Positions 42,592 through 50,878 of a stretch of DNA of 64,000 nt are shown one piece after another. The stretch is taken from contig JAAYDJ010000016.1 of NCBI GenBank assembly GCA_012729335.1, forward strand, positions 1 through 64,000, read 5' to 3'. The number at the start of each line of letters is the position of its first letter. Position 1 is the stretch's first letter. The stretch is from Bacteroidales bacterium (GTDB lineage Bacteria; Bacteroidota; Bacteroidia; Bacteroidales; Prolixibacteraceae). A program made the position numbers and the translations under genes. The notes under the pieces are model-generated. The model worked only from the letters and a program-made list of their open reading frames with translations. It had not been told where the DNA came from and did not search any database.

Positions 42592-44826
42592 ATGAATCGA
42601 AAACCAATGCTATGGGTCCTGATGTTGGGCGCCATGTTGTCGTGCCAGCGTGAAATGGGGAGTTCGCTCCTCACCCATGTTCATCCCCTGACGGGGAGTG
42701 CCCCATCGCTCCGGGGCAGTTCTGTAGGGCGCCCCGGGTTGTATGGTGATGCCGGCCAGACGGTTCCGGCGGTCACTGCTCCCTTTGGGATGACCCAGTT
42801 CACCCCCCAGACCCGCAGCGGTGAAAAACCAGGCATTGCCCCTTATTATTTCCTTGACGGAATGACACAGGGCATCAGGGTTTCCCATTGGACAAGCGGT
42901 ACCAACCTCAGCGATTACGGGAGTTTCACCCTCTCCCCGGTGTCGGGGCAGTTCACCCTGTCGCCCCACGCACGCAAAGCCGCCTTTTTCTTCGACAACG
43001 ACCACCACTCCCCGGCATACTGCGCCATGCACATTCCCCTCTTTGATCTGATCACCGAGGTGACGGCCACACGTCGCTGCGGATTCCTGCGGATCTCATG
43101 GCTTAATCCGAACGATGCCATGATCGTCATTGACGTCAACAACGACCGCGGAGAAGGATACCTGGAGATTTTTCCCGAAAAGAACGAAATCGTGGCCAGC
43201 AATCCCGTGGAGGGGATTTTCCCGGGCGAGGGGGTTTCCGCGGGATTCAGCGGCCATATGGTCCTCAGGTTCGACAATGGTTTTGAAAGCTACGGCACCT
43301 GCACCGGGAGCGACTACCACCGGGGGGAGTGCCTCATCAGGGACCAGCCCGGTATGGGAGGTTTCGTGAAACTGAAATTAGATGCCAGTCAGCTCTCCCG
43401 GATCAGAGTGGGCACCTCCTTTACCAGTGTGGAAGAGGCGCGTGCGAACCTGGAGGCGGAGATTCCGGACTGGGATTTTGATTCTGCACGGAAGGCTCTG
43501 GAAACCACCTGGGAGCAGTTGCTGGCCCGTGCCGAGGTGACCGGCGGCACCCCGGAGCAGCGGAATATCTTTTATACGGCATTGGCCCACAGCTGTCTTC
43601 ACCCGCGGCTCTTCAGCGACGTCAGCGGCACCTGCCCCGGATTCGGGGGAGACACCACATTGCAGCGCGCCGAAGGATTTGACTACTACACCGATTTTGC
43701 AGCATGGGATACCTATCGGGCACAGATGCCCCTGCTGAGCCTGATAGCGCCCCGTGAATACCGTGACATGGTGACTTCCCTGGTCACCGCCGCCAGTCAG
43801 TGGGGCTGGCTGCCTTCCGCATCCCTGCGCAACGGACCCCAACCCGCAGCCACCGGAGACTATGTCGCAGCCATCATCGGCGATGCCCTCATGAAAGGAT
43901 TTGACATCGACAGGGAGAAGGCCTGGAGCCTCCTCCGCAGAAATTGTTTTGAAACACCCGGCCAGCCCGAAGCCTATGCCCGTGGCATGGGGCGCCCCTC
44001 CCTGGGAAGCTACCAGCAACTGGGCTACATCCCCCTCGAAGAGATCGTTTCCTTTCCGTTCCGCAGGGAAGAACAGGTTTCCCGGAGCCTGGAATATGCC
44101 TACGGCGACTGGGTGGCCGCGCAGGTGGCCCGTTTGGTGGGAGAGAACGCCGACGAGGAAGCCCTGCGCCTTCGGGCCGATAACCATACCCTCCTCTTTG
44201 ACCCCGAAAAGGGGTGGATCTGCGGCAAATTCGCCGACGGCACCTTCACCTCCGACTTCGCCCCTGACGGCTATGTACCCTGGCTGACGGAGAGTACGCC
44301 CCGGCAGGCCACCTTTTCGGTGGTCCACGATCTCCCCGGCATGGTGGAACGCATGGGCGGTGCGGAGGAATTCAGGCGCCGGCTGGAAGCCTTCTTCAGC
44401 GACGGAGGGTACTGGCACGGCCACGGCCCCAACTACCATGTGCCCTACCTCTTTAACGCCACGGGCGACTGGGCCGCCACCCAGCACACCGTTACCCGCC
44501 TTATGGCTGCGGAATACTCCGATGATCCGGCAGGGCTCGGCGGACAGGACGACGCCGGACAGTTCTCGGCCTGGTATGTCTTTTCAGCCATGGGATTTTA
44601 CCCCGTCTGCCCTGGCAGCAACACCTACTTCGCAGGCGCTCCACTCTTCCCGAAAATAACCCTTCACACCGGAGAAAACGGCAAAGAACGTCCCCTGGTC
44701 ATTGAAACACAGACAAAACAACCCGGAAAACCCTTTGCCTCCCTCCGGCTCAACGGAAAAACCATCACCCCGGTTCTGAACCATGACCAGATTCGCAAAG
44801 GAGGAAAACTCCTGTTTTTGCAATAG
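42592..44826 (+). CDS. Divergent GH92-family (alpha-mannosidase-like) lipoprotein
   Basis: ~744 residues. ATG 42592 gives a lipoprotein signal (MNRKPMLWVLMLGAMLSC, lipobox GAMLSC). The N-terminal beta-sandwich has DAGQTVPAVTAPFGMTQFTPQ and HWTSGTNLSDYGSF; the (alpha/alpha)6 domain has EGFDYYTDFAAWDTYRAQMPLL. The C-terminal GGQDDAGQFSAWYVFSAMGFYPVCPGS keeps the twin aspartates thought to position the catalytic water. Canonical GH92 enzymes have E-G-N-A-W-Q-Y and G-N-E-P motifs; here I read TESTPRQATFSVVHD and GPNYHVPYLFN, so several catalytic or calcium-site residues differ. It may be a subfamily with another specificity. A surface or periplasmic lipoprotein acting on mannosides is the family expectation. 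Confidence 0.82.
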   Translation: MNRKPMLWVLMLGAMLSCQREMGSSLLTHVHPLTGSAPSLRGSSVGRPGLYGDAGQTVPAVTAPFGMTQFTPQTRSGEKPGIAPYYFLDGMTQGIRVSHWTSGTNLSDYGSFTLSPVSGQFTLSPHARKAAFFFDNDHHSPAYCAMHIPLFDLITEVTATRRCGFLRISWLNPNDAMIVIDVNNDRGEGYLEIFPEKNEIVASNPVEGIFPGEGVSAGFSGHMVLRFDNGFESYGTCTGSDYHRGECLIRDQPGMGGFVKLKLDASQLSRIRVGTSFTSVEEARANLEAEIPDWDFDSARKALETTWEQLLARAEVTGGTPEQRNIFYTALAHSCLHPRLFSDVSGTCPGFGGDTTLQRAEGFDYYTDFAAWDTYRAQMPLLSLIAPREYRDMVTSLVTAASQWGWLPSASLRNGPQPAATGDYVAAIIGDALMKGFDIDREKAWSLLRRNCFETPGQPEAYARGMGRPSLGSYQQLGYIPLEEIVSFPFRREEQVSRSLEYAYGDWVAAQVARLVGENADEEALRLRADNHTLLFDPEKGWICGKFADGTFTSDFAPDGYVPWLTESTPRQATFSVVHDLPGMVERMGGAEEFRRRLEAFFSDGGYWHGHGPNYHVPYLFNATGDWAATQHTVTRLMAAEYSDDPAGLGGQDDAGQFSAWYVFSAMGFYPVCPGSNTYFAGAPLFPKITLHTGENGKERPLVIETQTKQPGKPFASLRLNGKTITPVLNHDQIRKGGKLLFLQ

Positions 44827-44890
44827 GAATAACAGAAAAATATACTTAATTTTAAATCCATTTTCAAACAACAATTTAAACAGTTTTATT

Positions 44891-45289
44891 ATGAGTGAAG
44901 AAGTGAATCAGGAAGGACAGCCCAAAAAGGAGAGCCTTCTGGATAAAGCGAAGGAACTGGCCGACAAGGCGGAAGATTTCTTCGAGGATACGGCAGAAAA
45001 GGTAAAAGCCAGTGAGACCTTCAAAAAGGCAGGAGAGTTGTGGGACAAGGCCGAAGATTTTGTGGAAGACAAAGTGGAGGACCTTGAAAAAAGTGGCATC
45101 AAGGAGAAGCTGAAAGGTTTTGCCGACAAGATGGAAGATAAAGCCGAAGAGCTGCTGGAGAAAGCCAAGACCACGGGCAAGAACCTGGCCGACAAGGCCG
45201 ATGATCTGGCAGATGACCTCACCGAGAAATTCAAGGGCAAAGGAAAGGACGAAGGGGGAACGCCCCCGCCTCCCGCACCGGAAGCCTGA
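44891..45289 (+). CDS. Amphipathic coiled-coil/LEA-like small protein
   Basis: 132 residues from ATG 44891 (the frame is open earlier, but upstream codons overlap the GH92 end and look non-coding). It consists almost entirely of Lys/Glu/Asp/Ala-rich amphipathic 11-residue-like repeats (KAKELADKAEDFFEDTAEKV, DKAEDFVEDKVEDLEKSG), as in apolipoprotein, LEA and YtxH-type stress proteins, and ends in a Pro-rich tail (GGTPPPPAPEA). No signal or membrane segment. The function is not known; a desiccation, osmotic or membrane-surface role is only analogy. It lies 24 bp upstream of the DUF937 gene, so they are probably co-transcribed. Confidence 0.75.
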   Translation: MSEEVNQEGQPKKESLLDKAKELADKAEDFFEDTAEKVKASETFKKAGELWDKAEDFVEDKVEDLEKSGIKEKLKGFADKMEDKAEELLEKAKTTGKNLADKADDLADDLTEKFKGKGKDEGGTPPPPAPEA

Positions 45290-45313
45290 TTATTAACCCA
45301 AAATACTGAATAC

Positions 45314-45913
45314 ATGGAGAACATTTTAGGAGCCATCCTGTCGCAGATCGATGATCAGGCGCTGGATGTGATCGGCCGGCAGGCGAATGTGGCGCCCGAC
45401 AAGGCCAAAACGGCCCTGGCCAGTGCCATTCCCATCCTGATGAGTGCTTTGGCCAAAAACAGCAGCACGCCGGAAGGCGCCTCCGCATTGCAGAATGCCG
45501 TTGCGCGTGACCACAACGGGAGTTTACTCGACAACCTGGGATCCCTTCTGGGAAAGCAGGAGGTGATCACTGACGGAGCTGGGATTCTGAAGCACGTGCT
45601 GGGCAACAAACGGCAGAACGTGGAGCAGTATATCAGCAAGGATGCGGGGCTGAACAGCGCCGCCGTGGGCCGGATCCTGGAAATGGCAGCCCCCATCATC
45701 ATGGGCTACCTGGGTAAGAAGAGCGGCGGCGGCCTTAACACCAGCGTCATCGGCGACCTGCTCGGCAGCTTCCTTAAAACGGAGAAAAAACAGGCCCCCC
45801 AGTCCCAAAACGTGATCAACCAGATCCTGGACCGTGATAACGACGGAAATGTGATGGATGACATCGCCGAACTGGGCATGTCCTTCCTCGGAAGAATGAT
45901 GAAGAAAAGATAG
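45314..45913 (+). CDS. DUF937 family protein
   Basis: 199 residues; DUF937 (YidB-like) proteins have no settled function. The matching core is ILGAILSQIDDQALDVIGRQANVAPDKAKTALASAIPILMSALA (region 4-47), followed by G/S/L-rich helices and two further similar segments (ILEMAAPIIMGYLGKKSGGGL; INQILDRDNDGNVMDDIAELG), the latter with a D-x-D-x-D calcium-like acidic loop. Likely cytoplasmic. It sits in a small-protein group with the coiled-coil gene upstream and a bidirectional terminator downstream. Confidence 0.82.
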   Translation: MENILGAILSQIDDQALDVIGRQANVAPDKAKTALASAIPILMSALAKNSSTPEGASALQNAVARDHNGSLLDNLGSLLGKQEVITDGAGILKHVLGNKRQNVEQYISKDAGLNSAAVGRILEMAAPIIMGYLGKKSGGGLNTSVIGDLLGSFLKTEKKQAPQSQNVINQILDRDNDGNVMDDIAELGMSFLGRMMKKR

Positions 45914-45946
45914 GAGAATCCCCACAGGAACCCTCCTGGAATGAGA

Positions 45947-45984
45947 AGAGGCGGTTTCATTACGATGAAACCGCCTCTTGTATT
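45947..45984. terminator. Bidirectional hairpin terminator
   Basis: A perfect 14-bp stem (45947-45960 with 45965-45978) with loop TACG (a UNCG-type tetraloop), followed by TGTATTT on the plus strand. It lies between the convergent DUF937 and BON-LysM genes and can stop transcription from both. Confidence 0.85.
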
Positions 45985-46042
45985 TAAGCCTCCTGTTTTT
46001 CAGGAAGATCCGGAGAGCTCCCGGCGAAAAACCGGCCGCTCT

Positions 46043-46519
46043 TTAGTCCAGCGGAGGAATGACCAGCACCTGTCCCGGATAAATCTTGTCGGGATGGGTG
46101 AGCATCGGCGTGTTGGCTTCAAAAATCACCGGGTACTTGTTGGGGTCCCCATAGAACTTCCTGGCGATCTTGGACAGGTTGTCGCCCGAGACAACGGTAT
46201 AGAACTCCTTTTCGGGTTCCGTAGGCGGAATAACCGGAATCTCGGAACCGATGGGCAGCACGGCCAAACGGTCGTCCACCTTCGAGATGCCTTCCACATT
46301 TCCGGCAGCCACCACAATCCTGTTTTTGTTGGGAATGGTATCCACCTTACCCGTCAGAATCACGGTTTCATCATCCACCACCGCCTTCAGATTTTCGGTT
46401 TTAAAACCAAAACTGTTGATGTGTTTCATCACGAGGTCGGCCTTTTCCTGCTCCTTAACCTCTTCCGACTTGCCGAACAATTTGGTGCCGGCACCCTTTA
46501 AAAAAGAAATTAAACCCAT
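46043..46519 (-). CDS. BON-LysM domain protein (Kbp/YgaU-like)
   Basis: 158 residues: an N-terminal linker, a BON domain (~28-88; DLVMKHINSFGFKTENLKAVV, VILTGKVDTIPNKNRIVVAAGNV), then a LysM domain (~106-154; YTVVSGDNLSKIARKFYGDP, PGQVLVIPP). The same two-domain order occurs in E. coli YgaU/Kbp, a potassium-binding cytoplasmic protein; no signal peptide is present, matching that. Small and acidic-neutral. It is 20 bp downstream of the dodecin gene, so the two are probably one operon, read leftward from the -7 box at 46768. Confidence 0.9.
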   Translation of the reverse strand: MGLISFLKGAGTKLFGKSEEVKEQEKADLVMKHINSFGFKTENLKAVVDDETVILTGKVDTIPNKNRIVVAAGNVEGISKVDDRLAVLPIGSEIPVIPPTEPEKEFYTVVSGDNLSKIARKFYGDPNKYPVIFEANTPMLTHPDKIYPGQVLVIPPLD

Positions 46520-46539
46520 AACAAATGAAAATTAAATGA

Positions 46540-46743
46540 TTAATCGAATACTTCGAAGGTTATTTTACAATTGACGCGGTATTCCACGACTTTATTGTCC
46601 TTAACAAGGGCACTTTGGTCTTGCACATAAACGGAGCGGATGCCTTTGAGAGATTTGGAGGCAGTCGTCACTGCGTTTTGAACGGCCTCTTCCCAGCTTT
46701 TTTCGGAAGATGCCAGAATTTCAATGACTTTCAATACTGACAT
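46540..46743 (-). CDS. Dodecin (flavin-binding small protein)
   Basis: 67 residues: MSVLKVIEILASSEKSWEEAVQNAV, then TASKSLKGIRSVYVQDQSALV, YRVNCKITFEVFD. This is the beta-alpha-beta-beta dodecin fold. Dodecins form hollow dodecamers that store or buffer flavins (FMN, riboflavin) or CoA. The tryptophan W17 that stacks on isoalloxazine in archaeal dodecin is in SWEEAV, so a flavin-binding type is likely. It is co-transcribed with the BON-LysM gene, 20 bp upstream of it. Confidence 0.9.
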   Translation of the reverse strand: MSVLKVIEILASSEKSWEEAVQNAVTTASKSLKGIRSVYVQDQSALVKDNKVVEYRVNCKITFEVFD

Positions 46744-46767
46744 AGTGGTTATCTTTTAAAAGTTTAA

Positions 46768-46775
46768 CAAACCTA
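46768..46775 (-). promoter_or_regulatory. -7 box of the dodecin gene
   Basis: Minus-strand TAGGTTTG (46775-46768) is a full TAnnTTTG match, 24 bp before the dodecin ATG. The -33 TTG is not clear in the A-rich upstream stretch. Confidence 0.5.
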
Positions 46776-46850
46776 AAGCTACAAAAAAAAAGAGGATTCA
46801 ACGAACATTTCAAGCATTTATTCAAAAAAAAGGACCAGCGGGAGTTGGGG

Positions 46851-49800
46851 TCAGAGGTCGCGGAGAGCGGGCAGGAGGCGTGAAGGGGAAGCCAGTGTTC
46901 TGGCCAGCAGGAAGATCCAGGTGGCGCCATGGGCCAGGATGAGGAGGATGAGCAGGGTCACATCACCTGCGGAAACGGCGTGGTGGCCTCCTGAGAGCGA
47001 GGGGATGACGGTCACCAGGGCGGCGGCGAATCCCGAGAGGGTGCCGGTGGCCAGCAGGAAGAAATATTCCCTGAAAAGAAGGGAGACCACTTTGCGGCGT
47101 GGGAATCCCAGGGCCAGGAGCGTGGCCAGTTCGCGTCGTCTTTCGAGGATGGCCCTGGCCAGAACCAGTGCGAGGCCCACGGTTCCCAGGAGAAGGCCCA
47201 GAACGCCCAGTGCCAGGAAGATCGCCAGGTAGGTGTTGGTGACCGAGGCAAATTCGGCAAGCCGTCGTGGGGCAGAGGTCATCTCCACGCCTTGGTCACG
47301 CAGCAAATCCCTGATCTCCTCCCCCGCCCTTTCTGCATCCTCAGGGGCCCAGCTGGCCAGGAATACCCCTGAGCCACTGTGAGAAGGAAAATAACGGTAG
47401 AAATGGGTGTCGGCGATGAGCACCGATCCCTGAAAAATGGAAGGCGCCAATCCGCCCACCAGCCTGATCCGGAGGGTATCCCCGTTTTCTCCGCGATAAA
47501 GGAGGGTATCCCCGGTTTTCATCATCAGTCCCCACTGGATGACCGTTTGGTCGGCCACCCCGGGAACCACACCCCCGGGAAGGATTTTCTGCAGCGAAGA
47601 CCAGGGAAGTTCCGGATCCAGCTCTTCCGTGCGGGTGGTGAAAGAGAACCTGCCCTCGAGCAGCGAGGGATCCACCCCCAGAATGGAGGGATTATCAATT
47701 TTATTCAGGTTAAGACAGCTGGCGTCATCTCCGGCAACCCTGCTGAAATGGACGGCAGAGAAAGGGGTTTGCAGGCCTGTAGTGCTTCTTCTTGCAGAAT
47801 CGTTGAGGTCATAAAGGAGGGGCACGGCCAGTTCGGCCCAGGCTGAAAAGCCGCCGGTTCCTGAGGAGGGATCTCCGGCACGGGAATAGGTATTGAGCCG
47901 GTTGGCGCCGGTAGCCACGACCATGAAGGTACCCAGGGCAAAAAGGAGGTAGACCGCCGCAGACCGCCGCCGGTGGCGGGCTGCCATCCGCAGGGCCAGC
48001 ATCGGCATGGTAAGCTCAGGCTGGGTGGGCTCAGACTGGGTAAACTCAGAGTGGATAAATTCAGGCGACTTCACCTGCTGAGGCATCGCACCAGGATCAC
48101 TTTGTGGGGGACCTCCTTCAAACCGGGGCAGCAACAAGGCAAAGGCCGCAACGAACGCCCCCAGGAGAAGCCCTCCCGAGAGGAAGAAAAGAAGGGGATC
48201 GGAGGAGATCATCCCGGTCAGCTGAAGGCTGACCAGCAACACGGCAGGGAAGGCCAGGAGAAGCGGGAGCCCCCGTTTCAGGAGTGAAGGCTTTGTGGCG
48301 GAAACTTTTTCCTGTTGGCGGTGGAGGTCGGCGACTCCCCGGCGCAGGGCGCTCCGGAGGGGGAACCAGATGGAGAGCAGCGCCACGGCCAGACTGGCCA
48401 CACCACCCGCGACGAGGGTGGGCAGGCCGACATGGAGGAAGATCACGGGGGTTCTGACGATATCCCACCAGAGGGTATTGAGAAAGGCGAAGATCACTTT
48501 GACGTAGCCTACCGCCAGAATAAGTCCGGCGCTGACGCCCACCAGGGCGACCAGTGCGGCTTCAGCCAGCAGAAGGGTAGTCGTCTTATGCCGGGAGAAT
48601 CCCAGTTGGAGGAGGGTTCCCACCTGGGAGGCTCTGTTTTCGATGTTAAAGCGGAAGAGGAGGGCCGTCAGGAGAACAGCTGCCAGCAGAAGAAAAAAGC
48701 TGAGGCCCAGGAAGAGCTGGCCGAAGTCCACGCCGCCGCGGGCCGATTGGAGCCCTTTTTCCCTGACTTCCGCCACCTCAAATCCAAAAACAGCCGGGGT
48801 AAGTTTCTCCCTGAAGATGCGCAGGAACCCGGATTCAGAGAAGCGCTCTGCCGGTATCCTCACGGAGGTGTAATCCCCGAAGCGGTTGGCCCAGATTTCC
48901 TGTGCCAGTTCGGGGGCCACGAACACCTTGGGTGTTCCGCGGTAGCGGTTCCAGTACGCTTCATCGCGGGGCCTGATCCTGGAGAGGTCGACAGGGACGC
49001 CGGCTTCCCACTCCCTGCAATGGCCGGCGTCGGCCATACCGGGAATGGCGGGCATCAGGGTGCTGTCGGCCCACATCCCGGAGAGGGGCACCACCGAGGC
49101 CACCCTGAAAGGGCGGCTCTTTGCGGTAAGCTGGCGCAGGGGACCGATTTCATACCATTCCATCCTCAGGGAGTCTCCTTCACCAACCCCCAGATCCCCG
49201 GCTACCCAGTCGCTGATCAGGATCTCCCCGGGTGTGAGACCGGCACCCGGTACGGAAGAAGCAAAAGAGTAAGGGACTTCCTTGCCCCCGGCGGAAATGG
49301 CATTGACGAAATAGGTCATGATGGCTCTGCTGCCCGGAAGGGAAGCAAAGGCCTCTGCGGTTTCCCGCTCCAGGAATATCCGCTCTGAAAAGATTTCCAA
49401 CTCTCCGGTGGCAGGGATTTCCCGGAGGTGAAGGCCGGCATCGGCAGGCGTCAGGGAGCGCTGTAAAAGGGAGTCTAAAAGATCTGTGGAAGGGTTTCCC
49501 GGGATGAGGATCTGGTTGGCCCTCTCTTCGAGTTCCATGAGATCATTGAGGCGGCCGAGGGAGAGGAAGAGGTTGCGGGGGGCGCTCTGGGCGTTGCGGA
49601 GATTAAAGAGGCCTGCGCCCTGGGGGGAGAGTACGGCGGTTACGGTAGCCCGGAGGGTCACCGTGGTTTCGTTCTCGGATACAAAGGGGGTGTTGCGGGG
49701 CACGAGGCTGGCTTTGGCCACGCGCACCAGCAGATCATCGCCGGGGCCCACGCCCAGCTGGAGGGCAGCATTTTCGCTGAGCAGGATCTGGTCTCCTTCC

Positions 49801-50177
49801 GGAAGGGGGATATCGGGGTAAATGGCTCTGAAGCGGTCGTCGATTCCATATACGGAAAGGTGATTGATGCGGGCCTCACCGCCGCGGGCGACAGCCATGC
49901 CGTCGAAGGCCAGCAGGGGCACGGCGGGGACCCCGGCGGCTTTCCCGATTTCCGACGCCAGGTCAGCCCTGAAATAGCGGTCGGTGACCGAGATAAGATG
50001 GGTGGTGTTCCCAAGGCGGGAAAGGGTAATCTGTTCGAGGCTGTGGCGCATGGAGTCGCCGATGAAAAGAGCCCCCGTAAGGATGGCCGTACTCAGGGCC
50101 ACCCCCAGGGCCACCAGCACATGGCGGGGGAAATAGTGGACGAGGCTGCGCCAAATAAGGCGGGACTTGCGCATCAT
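46851..50177 (-). CDS. Large FtsX-like ABC transporter permease
   Basis: 1108 residues. An N-terminal membrane helix (ALGVALSTAILTGALFIGD) and a long periplasmic domain (~35-460) precede a first FtsX domain of several helices (around FLGLSFFLLLAAVLLTALLF and VALVGVSAGLILAVGYV). A second half repeats the plan, with the final FtsX domain near FLALGVLGLLLGTVGLALVLARAI. The doubled layout resembles YbbP/MacB-superfamily permeases that act mechanically on periplasmic substrates or lipoproteins rather than importing solutes. Its ATG overlaps the ATPase stop (TGATG), so both are translationally coupled. The substrate is unknown. Confidence 0.86.
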   Translation of the reverse strand: MMRKSRLIWRSLVHYFPRHVLVALGVALSTAILTGALFIGDSMRHSLEQITLSRLGNTTHLISVTDRYFRADLASEIGKAAGVPAVPLLAFDGMAVARGGEARINHLSVYGIDDRFRAIYPDIPLPEGDQILLSENAALQLGVGPGDDLLVRVAKASLVPRNTPFVSENETTVTLRATVTAVLSPQGAGLFNLRNAQSAPRNLFLSLGRLNDLMELEERANQILIPGNPSTDLLDSLLQRSLTPADAGLHLREIPATGELEIFSERIFLERETAEAFASLPGSRAIMTYFVNAISAGGKEVPYSFASSVPGAGLTPGEILISDWVAGDLGVGEGDSLRMEWYEIGPLRQLTAKSRPFRVASVVPLSGMWADSTLMPAIPGMADAGHCREWEAGVPVDLSRIRPRDEAYWNRYRGTPKVFVAPELAQEIWANRFGDYTSVRIPAERFSESGFLRIFREKLTPAVFGFEVAEVREKGLQSARGGVDFGQLFLGLSFFLLLAAVLLTALLFRFNIENRASQVGTLLQLGFSRHKTTTLLLAEAALVALVGVSAGLILAVGYVKVIFAFLNTLWWDIVRTPVIFLHVGLPTLVAGGVASLAVALLSIWFPLRSALRRGVADLHRQQEKVSATKPSLLKRGLPLLLAFPAVLLVSLQLTGMISSDPLLFFLSGGLLLGAFVAAFALLLPRFEGGPPQSDPGAMPQQVKSPEFIHSEFTQSEPTQPELTMPMLALRMAARHRRRSAAVYLLFALGTFMVVATGANRLNTYSRAGDPSSGTGGFSAWAELAVPLLYDLNDSARRSTTGLQTPFSAVHFSRVAGDDASCLNLNKIDNPSILGVDPSLLEGRFSFTTRTEELDPELPWSSLQKILPGGVVPGVADQTVIQWGLMMKTGDTLLYRGENGDTLRIRLVGGLAPSIFQGSVLIADTHFYRYFPSHSGSGVFLASWAPEDAERAGEEIRDLLRDQGVEMTSAPRRLAEFASVTNTYLAIFLALGVLGLLLGTVGLALVLARAILERRRELATLLALGFPRRKVVSLLFREYFFLLATGTLSGFAAALVTVIPSLSGGHHAVSAGDVTLLILLILAHGATWIFLLARTLASPSRLLPALRDL

Positions 50178-50878
50178 CAGAGGATAAGTTGTCCATTGCG
50201 GAGGTGAAAAATCCGTTCCATGCCGGCAGCCACTTCGGGCGCATGGGTGACGGTGACCAGGGTGATCCCTTCGTCGCGGCTCAGGCCCGTGAGCAACCCG
50301 GCAAGAATGGAGGCGTTTTCTTCGTCGAGGGCGCCGGTGGGTTCATCGGCAAGCAGCAGCCTGGGTTTGTGGATCAGGGCCCTGACGACGGCTGTGCGCT
50401 GACATTCGCCCCCTGAGAGTTCCCCCGGCAACTGATGGCGCTGGTCGCTGATGCCCGTTTTCCGGAGCAGATGGCCGGCCCATTCCCGCTGTGCCGTGGT
50501 TACCCCTTTCTGAAAGGCAAGCAAAGGAAGCAGGACATTCTCGAGAAGGGTCAGCTGTGGCAGGAGATGGTGCTGCTGGAAGACAAATCCCAGTTCCCGG
50601 TTGCGGAACAGGGCAAGCTCAGCATCGCTGTACCCGCTGATGTCGCGGCCGTCGAACAGGATTTCCCCCCTGTCGGGGCGGTCAAGGGCACCGATCAGGT
50701 TGAGGAGGGTGGTTTTTCCGCAGCCGCTGGGTCCCACAATCGCAGTGCGGGTGCCGGCTTCCAGCTCCCACTCCAGTCCCGAGAGTACCGGCCTGAATCC
50801 ATGACTTCCAGGCCGCCCGTAACCCTTGTGTATATCTTTTAATACCAGCAATTTCTTTGTCATCGCACCTGTTCTCAT
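50177..50878 (-). CDS. ABC transporter ATPase (LolD/MacB type)
   Basis: 233-residue nucleotide-binding subunit partnering the permease encoded next. Walker A is GPSGCGKTTLLN, the Q-loop is in FVFQQHHLLPQL, the signature is LSGGECQRTAV, Walker B is LLLADEPTGALDEEN, and the switch histidine is in VTVTHAPEVAAG. The ATG at 50878 overlaps the glycosyltransferase stop as ATGA; a second ATG at 50863 (MTKKLLVLKD) is an alternative start. The LolD/YbbA-like sequence fits mechanotransmission-type exporters. Confidence 0.93.
   Translation of the reverse strand: MRTGAMTKKLLVLKDIHKGYGRPGSHGFRPVLSGLEWELEAGTRTAIVGPSGCGKTTLLNLIGALDRPDRGEILFDGRDISGYSDAELALFRNRELGFVFQQHHLLPQLTLLENVLLPLLAFQKGVTTAQREWAGHLLRKTGISDQRHQLPGELSGGECQRTAVVRALIHKPRLLLADEPTGALDEENASILAGLLTGLSRDEGITLVTVTHAPEVAAGMERIFHLRNGQLIL

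Noticed and set aside
43378-44487. 369-codon minus-strand frame opposite the GH92 gene
   Set aside because: The plus-strand frame carries family motifs and a lipoprotein signal; the reverse has none.
41466-44826. fabD and GH92 as part of a fatty-acid or polysaccharide locus
   Set aside because: No other fab genes and no SusCD or regulator adjoin them; they are divergent and appear to be unrelated single genes.
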